NCBI GenBank assembly: GCA_021773135.1
Contig: JAJFKP010000051.1
Coordinates: forward strand, 267,600 to 331,599
Origin: Woeseiaceae bacterium
Lineage (GTDB): Bacteria; Pseudomonadota; Gammaproteobacteria; Steroidobacterales; Woeseiaceae
Direction: 5' to 3'
Length of the DNA: 64,000 nt
In this document: positions 1-8,818 of the stretch, piece after piece
How the letters are laid out: every line of letters begins with the position of its first letter
Position numbering within the stretch: the stretch's first letter is position 1
Notes under the pieces: generated by a model
What the model was told of the DNA's origin: nothing
Database searches by the model: none
The model's input: the letters and a program-made list of their open reading frames with translations, nothing else
Translations under genes and position numbers: made by a program

Positions 1-2130
1 CCCGGGCAGAATCGATGGCACCAGTCCGTTTGCGGATCTGCCGGCGTAATTGCCGCTGTCCCGTCGGGGCGGCATGCGGTTGCCCCAGGGAAACGTCGAT
101 GCTTTGGGTCGTGCCTGGTAGCGGATAGCCCATTCCCATTCAGCCTCGGTGGGCAGGCGATAGCCGTTAGGCGTCGGAGAAATCGGTTGCCAACGCTCGA
201 ATATTTTCTCGTAAGCCGGATTCAGTCCTTCCTGGGTACTAAGCCAGTTGCAGTACTCGACGGCATCCTCCCAGCTTAGGTTTGCGACAGGATTCATATC
301 CCCTGCCAATGCGACATGGAGTTCGCCACCGGAATCATGACCGGACCGGAATCGTCGAAACTCCCGATTGGTCACTTCTTTGGTGCCGATATAGTAAGGC
401 TTCGTCAAAACAACCGGCACCAATACCTCATTCGCGCGCCTGCCCTGTTCGCGCCGCGAAGTTCCCATCACGAATTCACCAGGTTCAATTCGCCGGAGAT
501 CCTGTCCCTGCGCTGACTTGATGGAATTCGCGGTGCTGCGCGCGAGCATTTCGGCATCCGACAACAGCCGGACCTGAATGGTTTGTGGATATCCGGGTCG
601 CGGAGTGACGCTGCGCGCAAAGGTCGCATACCCGTCCTTTTTCACTTCCAGCTGGTGTGGCGCCGAAGACAGATTAAGCGTTACCGTGCCGCTGCCGCGT
701 GCCTGACCATCAATAAATACGGTGGCGTCGACGGGCAGCACGGCGACCGTAACCTCGCCCACTCGCGCCGTCATATCGACGTTTATTTCTTCGGCAGCTG
801 CCGCCTCCAGGCGCACTCGGCGCGACGCGGTGCCATAGCCCGCTTTTGACAGGCCTATTTCGTAATTAATGTCCGGCGACAGCGCGATCGTGACAGGCGA
901 CTGGCCACGATAGCGGCCGTTGACCGACACATTCGCACCACGCGGTATGGAGGTAACCCGCAGCTGCGCGTTAGCCGGCTCCAGCTCTACGGTGGGCAAC
1001 ACCTGCGCAATGTTTGCGATCGCCTCCACGCTGCCGTCCCAGGCCTTGAAGCCATCCTTGATCAGGCTCAACGAATGCGACCCTTCCATCAATTCAAGCT
1101 GCATTGGCGTCTCACCGATCTGTGTCTCCCCCTGGTAAACAGCCGCACCGGAAGGACTCGAACTCACCTCCACCTCAGCCCATAGCGGCACGAGCTGCAC
1201 CTCCAGCCGCTGTCTTATTCCAAGGCCTGGCACAACCAATCGTTGCGTAAAGGGCAAATAACGGTCTGCGGATACCGTGACAGTGTGCGTTCCGGGCTCC
1301 AGCTCAAGGGGTCCGAGTGGCGCCGGTCCTACACGTGTGTCATCGACGGTTATCAATGCGTCCACGGCAGGATGTGTGGCTACCGTCAGTTCGCCGGGCA
1401 ACTTGCGCATTTCGATCACGATAGTACGGCTGGGTTCTTCGCCAACCCTGAAACTCTGCGCGACGTCAAAATAACCCTGCTTGGACACCTTGACCGTGTA
1501 GTCTCCTTCGCGCATAAGAATTCGCTCGCCGACGGGCAGCTTGAACCACCCGCCTTCAACTGAAATCTCATCCAGCCCGGCCGGCTGCACGTCGAACTGA
1601 ATCGATTTCGAACTGAACAGCAACCACGAGACGGCCACCAGCAGCGCAATCACGCCGCCAACCACAGACTGCCAGCGGATTCCCGTCGACGCAGTCTCCA
1701 CCGGCACCTTTTCGGTAGCGCGGCGAAACGCTGTCGCTACGATCGTCTCTTCCGCTACTGCGACTGATGAATCCGCCAGCTCGGGCGGCTTCGTCACATA
1801 TACGCTGCCCTCGAGGTGAACACCAAGCAGCATCGCCCCATCAAGCTCATCGATCTTAACTGTTGATCCAAAGAACTCGAGTTCATCACCGCTCTTGAGT
1901 TTGCGGGACGTCTGCAGCGGCTCACCATTGATCTTTAACGCGTCCGTCGCCACGGCCGGCTGTACAAAAGGTTCGCCGTCGAGTTCGTCAAGCAGTGCGA
2001 CGGCGCTTCTGCCCGGGCCTGGCAGGCGAATGTCGCAATCAATTCCGGTACCAATGCGCAGCGGCAGTTGACTCACTGCAAGGCGACGCTCACCCTCATT
2101 GTCGCGAATGATGACGGCGTTGAAATTCAA
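1..2130 (-). CDS. FHA-like / PEGA-repeat / formylglycine-enzyme-like membrane protein (3' end outside window)
   Basis: Open for 710 codons to the window edge, so the C-terminus is missing. I start it at a TTG (2130-2128) overlapping the upstream kinase stop by 4 bp (TTGA), because the first beta strand of an FHA-like fold begins there. In order: an FHA-like domain (about residues 1-100, LRIG near 24-27), a linker, a transmembrane helix (about 155-175), several PEGA-type beta repeats (about 180-520), then a sulfatase-modifying-factor/FGE domain (MGTSRREQGRRANEV, LPTEAEWEWA). The FHA core lacks the usual Ser-x-x-His, so phosphothreonine binding is doubtful. The topology puts the FHA part inside and PEGA plus FGE parts in the periplasm. 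Last gene of a kinase-containing set, so it may be a target or partner of that kinase. FGE-like domains in such proteins are often structural rather than catalytic. Confidence 0.85.
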   Translation of the reverse strand, partial: MNFNAVIIRDNEGERRLAVSQLPLRIGTGIDCDIRLPGPGRSAVALLDELDGEPFVQPAVATDALKINGEPLQTSRKLKSGDELEFFGSTVKIDELDGAMLLGVHLEGSVYVTKPPELADSSVAVAEETIVATAFRRATEKVPVETASTGIRWQSVVGGVIALLVAVSWLLFSSKSIQFDVQPAGLDEISVEGGWFKLPVGERILMREGDYTVKVSKQGYFDVAQSFRVGEEPSRTIVIEMRKLPGELTVATHPAVDALITVDDTRVGPAPLGPLELEPGTHTVTVSADRYLPFTQRLVVPGLGIRQRLEVQLVPLWAEVEVSSSPSGAAVYQGETQIGETPMQLELMEGSHSLSLIKDGFKAWDGSVEAIANIAQVLPTVELEPANAQLRVTSIPRGANVSVNGRYRGQSPVTIALSPDINYEIGLSKAGYGTASRRVRLEAAAAEEINVDMTARVGEVTVAVLPVDATVFIDGQARGSGTVTLNLSSAPHQLEVKKDGYATFARSVTPRPGYPQTIQVRLLSDAEMLARSTANSIKSAQGQDLRRIEPGEFVMGTSRREQGRRANEVLVPVVLTKPYYIGTKEVTNREFRRFRSGHDSGGELHVALAGDMNPVANLSWEDAVEYCNWLSTQEGLNPAYEKIFERWQPISPTPNGYRLPTEAEWEWAIRYQARPKASTFPWGNRMPPRRDSGNYAGRSANGLVPSILPG

Positions 2131-4541
2131 ATGGACTCCTCGCAGAGTATGACAATCGGTTGCATTTCGACCTCTGGCGCCACTCTAAATTCAATTCGGA
2201 CATCACGATAGCCAGCCCGGTTTCCTACCGCAACGTAGACGCCTGGTCTCAGACTCAGGTCCTGCCGTGCAAAAGTGCCCAGTTTACCGACCTTGAAAAT
2301 CGCGACATTTGTCTGCTCATCTGATATCAGGGTCACCGGCACCGGGGTTGCCGCACGTTTGAGCAAACGAGACAGCTCGTTTTTCTGATCTTCCAAACGC
2401 GGTCCAACCGGCTGTAATCGAGTGACTTCAAGCAACAAGTTGGTCGCGTTTTGCATCGTGACCTGATCACTGAGTACATCGGGTTCGGCGATCAACGCCG
2501 CGAGCCGTGCGTGCAACGCCGCTCTCGAACGTGCCTCAAACAGACCGGCCTGCGCAAACTGTAAATCGGGATCAATTTCCAGAATATCTTCGTAAACGAC
2601 CACTGAGGCTTCCCACTGTTCTGCAGCATCCAGTTCGCTTGCTTTTTGCTCCAGGCGTCGAATATTGGCCAGGCGAACTTCCTGATCAAGCTGCAGCAGC
2701 CCGTCAACAGGCTGGCGCGACCCAGGGTCAAGCGCCTTGGCCGCATTGAATGCAGCGCGCGCAGTATCAAAATCGGCTGCGAATAACGCATCAAACCCCT
2801 CTGTCATGCGTTGCTCGAAAGAATATTGCTTGATTGCGGCGCGTACGCGTTCGAGCCCCGCTGCTGCGGGCTCCCACAGTGGATCCAGCTCCAGCACTTT
2901 TTCAAAAGCCAGTTTCGCAGCTGCGAATTCGAGGTTTTCTTCAAATTGACCGCCCTGGCTCATGAGAGTGAGGACGGCCTGCAGGTTTTTTGCGCGAGCA
3001 AGTCCGGCTTCTGCCTCCCTGTCACCAGGCGTAATCGAGGTGGCAAGATCGAACAACCTTATTGCTTCCGATACGTCGCTCGCGTCGAAGGCTCTGCGAG
3101 CGGCGGCCAGGGTTTCTTCGAACACGCTATCAATACGCTCGAAGAACGGCTCAAGTCGTCTGCTCGCTTGCACATATTTCTCCCCGGCAAGGCGATAGTT
3201 TCGATCTACATAAGCCTGGTCACCTTCAGCATAGACATCCAGTGCATCAAGATATTCTTGTCCGCCCCAGCGATCTATGGCCCGAAATCGCAGTCGCTCT
3301 AGCTGTGAGAGCAAATCACCCAGCGCGCGGTCTGTTGCTGCTTTTATTTGCGTAACCGACGTTGCTCCGCTGCTTTCCAGGTTCTCGCTAAAAGTAGTAT
3401 CCGCACCGGCTTCAGCACCAGCGGGACGGGGCGCTGTTGTAGCCGGCGACGAATTTTCTGTGGTGGCTGGACCTGCTTCTTCAGCAGCACCTGGCACAAC
3501 GGTTGTTTCAATTGCGCCTGGCGGATCGGCAATGCCAGGACGCTCTGAATCGAATAGATTGGGCAAAACAAAAATAACGATCAGGAACAGCAGTGCGGCA
3601 ACGGCGAGGCCACCGTAAAGAACGGTCGGCGAGATTCCTCCAGATGACTCTGCACTCTGGATTGACTCCGGCGCGGTGACTGCGGCGCCATGCCGACGAG
3701 GTTTTGCCTCAACAGGCTCAACGGACTCATCAATGCCACCTGCACCGGAGACGAACCGCGCCGGCGCAGGACCTGGCGCGATTCCCGCTGCCGCAAGTCT
3801 TGCAGCGACTGTCTCGGCGTCCGGACGATCGTCGGCGTCGATCGCAAGCATCTCGCGCAACAGTTCACGAATGGTCGAGGGCATGGGCTCGCCGTTGGTG
3901 AGGGATGCGGCGACATCACCGTCAACCGGCGGCATACCTGTCAACAACTCATGGATCAAAACACCAAGCGAAAATATATCGTCGGCTGCAGCGGCCGTAG
4001 CGCCCGCTTGCTGCTGCGGACTGCTCGCAACTTCAGACCCGCCGCCCGTCACGGGAACAGCATCATGACCATCGCCCGAGACGCCGAAATCGATGAGGTA
4101 AGGCAGACCATGACTGTCCAGCAGTACGTTGCTGGCTTTTACGTCCCTGTGCACCACGCCTTTGCCATGTGCATAACGCAGCGCATCCGAGATCAGCGCT
4201 ACAGGGCGCAGCGATTCGAACGGATCTATCCCTGCTAACGCCCCGATATCCGTCGCTCCAACGAATTGGAGCCCATAAAACGGGCCATCCGCATCGTCGT
4301 GATATTCGAAAAGGCGAACGATGTTGGCATGCATCAGTCGGCTGCCGATGCGCCACTCCCGATTAAACAACTGCCGCTGCCGAGGATCGGCAGCAAACTT
4401 ATCCTTAAGGATTTTCAGTGCGATGCGGGTATCCAACCGGTCATCGCGCGCCAGCCAGACTTCACCAGAGCCGCCCGCCCCAAGCCTGCGGATCAGCGTA
4501 TATCGATTCGCCAGGCACGTACCTTCATTGAGGTTCCGCAT
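2127..4541 (-). CDS. Transmembrane Ser/Thr protein kinase with C-terminal helical repeats
   Basis: 804 aa. The N-terminal Hanks-type kinase domain has a glycine loop GAGGSGEVW (21-29), ATP lysine K43 in IALKILK, catalytic HRDVKASN (D133, N138) and DFG (151-153). The usual SPEQ after the activation loop reads SPQQQAG. A transmembrane helix lies at about 306-329, followed by a Pro/Ala/Thr-rich linker, TPR-like helical repeats (about 440-700) and a short beta-rich PEGA-like end. Known family: PknB-type receptor kinases that phosphorylate Ser/Thr, often on FHA partners. It sits 17 bp after a lipoprotein gene and overlaps the next FHA-like gene by 4 bp, so the genes are probably co-transcribed. 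All catalytic residues I looked for are present, so it should be active; its substrate and signal are unknown. Confidence 0.9.
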   Translation of the reverse strand: MRNLNEGTCLANRYTLIRRLGAGGSGEVWLARDDRLDTRIALKILKDKFAADPRQRQLFNREWRIGSRLMHANIVRLFEYHDDADGPFYGLQFVGATDIGALAGIDPFESLRPVALISDALRYAHGKGVVHRDVKASNVLLDSHGLPYLIDFGVSGDGHDAVPVTGGGSEVASSPQQQAGATAAAADDIFSLGVLIHELLTGMPPVDGDVAASLTNGEPMPSTIRELLREMLAIDADDRPDAETVAARLAAAGIAPGPAPARFVSGAGGIDESVEPVEAKPRRHGAAVTAPESIQSAESSGGISPTVLYGGLAVAALLFLIVIFVLPNLFDSERPGIADPPGAIETTVVPGAAEEAGPATTENSSPATTAPRPAGAEAGADTTFSENLESSGATSVTQIKAATDRALGDLLSQLERLRFRAIDRWGGQEYLDALDVYAEGDQAYVDRNYRLAGEKYVQASRRLEPFFERIDSVFEETLAAARRAFDASDVSEAIRLFDLATSITPGDREAEAGLARAKNLQAVLTLMSQGGQFEENLEFAAAKLAFEKVLELDPLWEPAAAGLERVRAAIKQYSFEQRMTEGFDALFAADFDTARAAFNAAKALDPGSRQPVDGLLQLDQEVRLANIRRLEQKASELDAAEQWEASVVVYEDILEIDPDLQFAQAGLFEARSRAALHARLAALIAEPDVLSDQVTMQNATNLLLEVTRLQPVGPRLEDQKNELSRLLKRAATPVPVTLISDEQTNVAIFKVGKLGTFARQDLSLRPGVYVAVGNRAGYRDVRIEFRVAPEVEMQPIVILCEESI

Positions 4542-4558
4542 AGAGTCCCGAGCCGAAT

Positions 4559-5800
4559 TTATCCAGTCGGTTGGGGTTGCTGTTGCGCCCTGGACGGATC
4601 GCTAACCTGGATGACTTCGGTGAAACCTGTCTCAGTTTCATAGATATCGCGCAGCAGCTTGCGCCAGCTCTCATATTGCGCTTCGGCAGTTCCAGTGAGT
4701 CGCATTGTTTCTCCCTGGACCTGGACCACCATCGGTGCCGCTTCCGCAACGAAGGATTCCGACAGCTCCTTGATCTCTTCCCGATGCACGTTGGCCGAAC
4801 GGTATTGACCAAACGCGTTGATGATAGAGTTCCAGCCTTTGTTGATAGCGACATTCTGCGCAATCCGCTCGGCGGAATAATAGTCACCACTGGTGTTGAT
4901 GGAGGCGGAACCGACCACGACTGCCGCGCCCAACAATGCACGGCGCATTGCCGCCGCGCGCGATTGTCGGTAGGCAACTGACTGTTCCCGCGTCCGTTTC
5001 CGCCAGCCCTCATAAGGCAACGCAATGCCATAATAGAAGTTCGCGTAATGTTCGTTGAGTGTGTCAACGACCAGACGATCTCGCTCGCGAATCTGTCGCA
5101 GTCGATCGACCATCGGATCGTTTGCCGCAGGCAGGCGTTGCACAGTGATCATGCCATCTTCGTCGGCAGCCAGATGGTCACCGTAGGCATTCGGCGCCAT
5201 ATCGGCGAAAAACTTAAGCTCCGACACCTCGCGAATGCGCGAAATGTCTTTGGGATCCAGCGTCAATACATAAGCATGCAGATCATTGGCGAAGTCGTTA
5301 AAAATTTTCTGGTAGGGATCCTGGGTCCGATCGCGGTATTCAGCGTAGGACGATATACCGGTTTGCATCGTGTAGGACTCTTCAAACCAGAATCGACCGG
5401 TCGCATCCTGCGCCTGCAACTCCACGGTGATGAACTCACCGTCCGACTGTTCAATCAGGCCGCTTACCAATACGTCCGTCGAAACATCCGCCGACGGAAT
5501 GACCCTCACGGCGCCCCAAAACCCGGTGCCCTGCAAAGTGGTTTTAATGTGATAAGGGAGGTAACGCGCTTCCGCCATGCGGACTTCTGGATATATGCGG
5601 GTTTTTTCTACGTCGTTTTCTTCAGGAACGCCGGCATCAAAATTGAGAATCCCTACATCGAGCAAAAGACTCTCCGAAACCTGCAGGGAGGCCACTTCAA
5701 GCGGCGACGTTTCGGCATGAATAATCTCTGAAACCGTACAGCCGGCGAGCAGGTACGCACCAAGGACAAAAGTCAGGAGTAACCGCAATTTGTGTCTCAT
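4559..5800 (-). CDS. Lipoprotein of unknown function in the kinase operon
   Basis: 413 aa. The N-terminus MRHKLRLLLTFVLGAYLLAGC is a lipoprotein signal with lipobox LLAGC (Cys at 21). The body is mixed alpha/beta with no family I recognise by eye. It contains a stretch listing paired effects (LVSGLIEQSDGEFITVEL), a possible second hydrophobic segment near 290-305 (ALLGAAVVVGSASI), and a Gln-rich tail. Lying between a Gly/Ser-rich lipoprotein and a transmembrane kinase, it may belong to an envelope complex monitored by the kinase. That is inference from position only. Confidence 0.8.
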   Translation of the reverse strand: MRHKLRLLLTFVLGAYLLAGCTVSEIIHAETSPLEVASLQVSESLLLDVGILNFDAGVPEENDVEKTRIYPEVRMAEARYLPYHIKTTLQGTGFWGAVRVIPSADVSTDVLVSGLIEQSDGEFITVELQAQDATGRFWFEESYTMQTGISSYAEYRDRTQDPYQKIFNDFANDLHAYVLTLDPKDISRIREVSELKFFADMAPNAYGDHLAADEDGMITVQRLPAANDPMVDRLRQIRERDRLVVDTLNEHYANFYYGIALPYEGWRKRTREQSVAYRQSRAAAMRRALLGAAVVVGSASINTSGDYYSAERIAQNVAINKGWNSIINAFGQYRSANVHREEIKELSESFVAEAAPMVVQVQGETMRLTGTAEAQYESWRKLLRDIYETETGFTEVIQVSDPSRAQQQPQPTG

Positions 5801-5831
5801 ATTGTCTTCTTAAATCCGTTCGGTCTATGGC

Positions 5832-6914
5832 CTAATTAAGATCGTTATAGGAGCGATATTCTTCCCAAAGTCGTTCACGTAATTCCGGATCGGACTCCGC
5901 CAGCGCAGCTTCCCGAAGCTGCTTGGCAACAATGTCCTCGCTGACCAGGTCAGGGATATCTGCGGGTGTACGGGCCTGAATTTCTTCCTCACTGAGACCG
6001 CCAATAGAGGCTTCACGCTCTGTCGGCGGCATCGCTACGGTGCCGGCCGCGCCGGCTCCGCCGCCGCTACCACCACCACTGCCACCGCCGCCCTGCGAAC
6101 CCAATCCAACCCGGCCTGTCCCGGCACCGCCGCCCGAGCCGCCGAAGCCTTCGGTATTTCTGCCCACTGTTGATATTTCGCGCTGCTCCTCGCCCAGGAC
6201 TTCGTCGAATCCACCAACAGACTCATCCAGGGTCTTCTCGAGCCTGGCTTTGCGATCAGCATCACTTTCACCCGGTATCTGGCCAACGCTGCCCTCGCAG
6301 TTGTCGTCGGGACCGCCCCATCCTCCGGTACCGCCGGTTGCATTAGGATCACAGTCAGTATTTGACCCCGCGCCACCCGTGCCTGCGATGCCACCGGCAC
6401 CGCCTGCGCCGGGTACGGGTCCACTCACACCCCGAATCTGGCCTGCACCACCACCTGCCCCGCCGCCGCCAGCTCCGCCGCCTGATGCGCCGCCTGACGA
6501 ACCGCCCTGCATACCACCATCCGAGGCGCCGCCTGACGAACCACCGGACGAGCCGCCTGACGAGCCACCCGACATGCCGCCGGAGGAACCGCCGCCCGAC
6601 GAGCCACCTGAAGAACCGCCCGACATTCCGCCAGAGGATCCACCCGAAGAGCCCCCTGATGAACCGCCCGACATGCCGCCGGAGGAACCCCCTGAGGAGC
6701 CGCCCGAAGAACTGCCCGAGGAGCCGCCCGAGGAACCGCCTGAAGAACCACCGCCGGGAATGCTGACACCACCGCCGCCACTGGATCCACCGGACATGCC
6801 GCCGCTGGGAGAATAGCTAACAGCACATCCTCCCAGGATCAGCGCCATAGCCGCAGATAGAACGGCAACGCGAATGTTGGGGGTGATAACTTGTGTCCGG
6901 CTGCTCAGGTTCAT
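5832..6914 (-). CDS. Gly/Ser-rich repetitive lipoprotein
   Basis: 360 aa. The signal sequence ends in a lipobox (ALILGGC, Cys at about 30). After it comes a very biased tract (about residues 36-155) made of GGSSGG and GGMSGG units, then Gly-rich spacers, and a charged ordered C-terminus (about 300-360, with DIPDLVSEDIVAKQLREAAL and ERLWEEYRSYNDLN). The low-complexity part looks like a flexible tether between a lipidated N-terminus and a small C-terminal domain. First gene of the four-gene minus-strand set with the kinase. No homologue recognised. The opposite strand of the repeat is open as Pro-rich frames, but that is a shadow of the codon bias. Confidence 0.8.
   Translation of the reverse strand: MNLSSRTQVITPNIRVAVLSAAMALILGGCAVSYSPSGGMSGGSSGGGGVSIPGGGSSGGSSGGSSGSSSGGSSGGSSGGMSGGSSGGSSGGSSGGMSGGSSGGSSGGGSSGGMSGGSSGGSSGGSSGGASDGGMQGGSSGGASGGGAGGGGAGGGAGQIRGVSGPVPGAGGAGGIAGTGGAGSNTDCDPNATGGTGGWGGPDDNCEGSVGQIPGESDADRKARLEKTLDESVGGFDEVLGEEQREISTVGRNTEGFGGSGGGAGTGRVGLGSQGGGGSGGGSGGGAGAAGTVAMPPTEREASIGGLSEEEIQARTPADIPDLVSEDIVAKQLREAALAESDPELRERLWEEYRSYNDLN
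6450..6812 (-). repeat. In-gene GGSSGG-coding tandem repeat
   Basis: DNA made of near-identical units encoding Gly-Gly-Ser-Ser-Gly-Gly and Gly-Gly-Met-Ser-Gly-Gly. The units are degenerate in third positions but still similar enough to allow slippage, so unit number may vary between strains. Confidence 0.8.
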
Positions 6915-7384
6915 CGACTTCCCGCCCTCAGATTGAAATGCCTGAATATCTTGGAAACGCCCGTACGTTGCGAAAGTCTCCGAAATCCATAGTGTTATGT
7001 TCGATTGGAGAGCAGAAACGGTGCTTTAGTTCCATCAAACCATGCGCATCGACGAGCTATTGTCGCGTCACCTGGACCACAGTGACAATAATACGCGCCA
7101 GCGGCTGTCGCAACCGTGTTCGCACTGATTCGGAAGAAGCAGATCATGGGATCTGCGCGCGCCAGACTCCACAAAGCTAAGCACTTGTTTTTTAATGATT
7201 ACTTTGCGGCGCGGAGGAAAGGATGCGCGTTCGGCGGGCGGGTTTTCGAACAACGCAATGCCGTCGGAAGCCGGCCTGACTTTACATAGATAGCGAACCC
7301 GGCACGGCGAAGGGATCGGGGGAAGGATATTCGCCTGACTGCCGGGCCACTATGACTCAGGGTTGTAGTAGGTAAAGCCCTCGA
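6915..7384. other. Intergenic region without a supported gene
   Basis: 470 bp between two minus-strand genes. Only short frames with no signal sequence, motif or ribosome site occur here. It should hold the promoter of the lipoprotein-kinase set near 6915-7000 and the end of the Spy-like transcript near 7300-7384. No clear terminator hairpin was seen. Confidence 0.5.
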
Positions 7385-7900
7385 TTACTGCGCCTGCGCA
7401 CGATCCCGACTTCTGTGCCCGCGGCCGCGGTCACCGGGTCCCATTGCTGCCAGTTGCTGCTGCTGCTCTGGCGTCAGAATGGCGTGTATTTCAGCCCTGA
7501 TCCGGCCACGCAGTTCTACCGATGACGATTCAAGCGCACCTTTTGCAGCGGCAAGATTCTGCAGCTGCGCACCGTAGTCCGGATCGTTCACATCCAGATC
7601 GCGCATCGCTTTACGGTTTTCGCGGTTACTTTCCCGCAGCAATTCCATCTCCGGTCTTGCGCTTTCGACAATGTTGGTCATTTGCTCGACCTGCGTATCA
7701 TCCAGGTCCAGTCTGCGCGCCATACCGCGAACCATTCGCTGCGCGTCATTCGACCGATGCTCGCCATGTTTCTGCCGAGTCTGGTTGTGCCGCTCGCCTC
7801 GATCTATTTCGTTTGTATCGGCTTCCTGCGAAATTGCCGAACCACCGACAACCAGCAGAGCGATGCTTGCGATCATTACGGACAGATTTTTCTTGCTCAT
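7385..7900 (-). CDS. Spy/CpxP-like periplasmic protein
   Basis: About 171 aa from the chosen start MSKKNLSVMIAS at 7900, which has GAGG about 8 bp upstream; a longer frame to 7990 adds residues with no sign of coding. A signal peptide ends near AIS-QE. The mature part is charged and helical, with the LTPEQQQQL motif (LTxxQ) near the C-terminus and an Arg/Gly tail. Known family: Spy/CpxP-type periplasmic chaperones or heavy-metal sensor proteins that dampen envelope-stress kinases. Divergent from the adjacent response regulator and kinase, the same arrangement as cpxP-cpxRA, so it is probably a target and modulator of that pair. Confidence 0.8.
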   Translation of the reverse strand: MSKKNLSVMIASIALLVVGGSAISQEADTNEIDRGERHNQTRQKHGEHRSNDAQRMVRGMARRLDLDDTQVEQMTNIVESARPEMELLRESNRENRKAMRDLDVNDPDYGAQLQNLAAAKGALESSSVELRGRIRAEIHAILTPEQQQQLAAMGPGDRGRGHRSRDRAQAQ

Positions 7901-8105
7901 GATTAATACCTCGTTAAAGTTCAAAATGTCCCCTCTCTGGCCGCTTGTGCGGCTGCTTTCGATACAGCCTATCCGCGCGGAAGTTGGCAAACGTCAATCT
8001 ACGCGCAGATTCTGCCAAGAATTGTCAAGGACGGACGACCGATCATTGCGCTGCCCGGTCCGTTGGCGGACGATGCCAGTCAACGTTCACAAAACAACCG
8101 CTGAC
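7901..8105. promoter_or_regulatory. Divergent promoter region between Spy-like gene and response regulator
   Basis: About 200 bp separating divergent genes; both promoters must lie here. A GTTAAAGTTCAAAA stretch close to the Spy-like start is only weakly similar to a CpxR direct repeat, so no operator is claimed. Confidence 0.5.
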
Positions 8106-8807
8106 ATGATCGATGCAAACAAAACCTCCTCTGTCCTGCTGATCGACGACGATCGGGAACTGGGCAAGATGCTTGGCGATTTCCTTTCAGGAGACCGGCT
8201 CGACGTTACGACCCGGCACACCGGTGAGAGCGGACTGGAAGAATTCGCCAGGCAGAAGTTCGACCTCCTGATACTGGACATCATGATGCCAGGCATGAGC
8301 GGGCTTGATGTCCTGAAAAAAGTGCGGCAGACCAGCCCCATACCGGTCATCATGCTGACAGCGCGGGGCGACGACATTGATCGCATCATTGGCCTCGAAT
8401 TTGGTGCGGATGACTACCTGCCCAAGCCCTTCAATCCACGTGAATTGCTGGCACGGATAAAAGCGATACTGCGCCGGTCCGGCCCACAGGAAAAAGCCAC
8501 GCGCCGACTGACTCTCGGCGATATTACGCTGGACGCGCGCACCCACCAGGCGTCCGTGAGCGGCACCAAGTTGGAACTCACTGGCACGGAGTACGAGATC
8601 CTGAGGTGTCTTCTCGAGACTCCGGGCGAGGTCGTCAGTAAGGAGCAACTCAGCGAACGCGCGCTCGGTCGAAGGCTAATGCCCTATGACCGCAGTGTCG
8701 ACACGCACATCAGCAATTTGCGCGGCAAGCTCGAACGGGCAGGCAACAGGAATGAAACCATTCAGAACCAGCGTGGTGTCGGGTACCTGCTGATTCCGGG
8801 GTCTTAG
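8106..8807 (+). CDS. OmpR/CpxR-family response regulator
   Basis: 233 aa from ATG 8106 (MIDANKTSSVLLIDDDRE). An in-frame ATG at 8073 is an alternative with a slightly better upstream GGCGGA. The receiver domain has acidic DDD near 14-16, phospho-acceptor D58 in LLILDIMMPG and the LPKPF lysine. The C-terminal winged helix is of OmpR type (LTGTEYEILRCLLETPGEVVS, SVDTHISNLRGKLE). Activates or represses transcription when phosphorylated by the kinase 11 bp downstream. Most like CpxR, given the Spy/CpxP-like gene next door. It lacks a clear Shine-Dalgarno at 8106. Confidence 0.9.
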   Translation: MIDANKTSSVLLIDDDRELGKMLGDFLSGDRLDVTTRHTGESGLEEFARQKFDLLILDIMMPGMSGLDVLKKVRQTSPIPVIMLTARGDDIDRIIGLEFGADDYLPKPFNPRELLARIKAILRRSGPQEKATRRLTLGDITLDARTHQASVSGTKLELTGTEYEILRCLLETPGEVVSKEQLSERALGRRLMPYDRSVDTHISNLRGKLERAGNRNETIQNQRGVGYLLIPGS

Positions 8808-8818
8808 GCCAACCGTTC

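Noticed and set aside
6040..6816. Long Pro-rich plus-strand frame opposite the Gly/Ser-rich lipoprotein
   Set aside because: It is the antisense of GGSSGG codons; it has no signal, start site or domain, and the minus-strand gene has a clear lipobox.
7901..8105. CpxR operator
   Set aside because: The best candidate, GTTAAAGTTCAAAA, departs from the GTAAA direct repeat at several positions.
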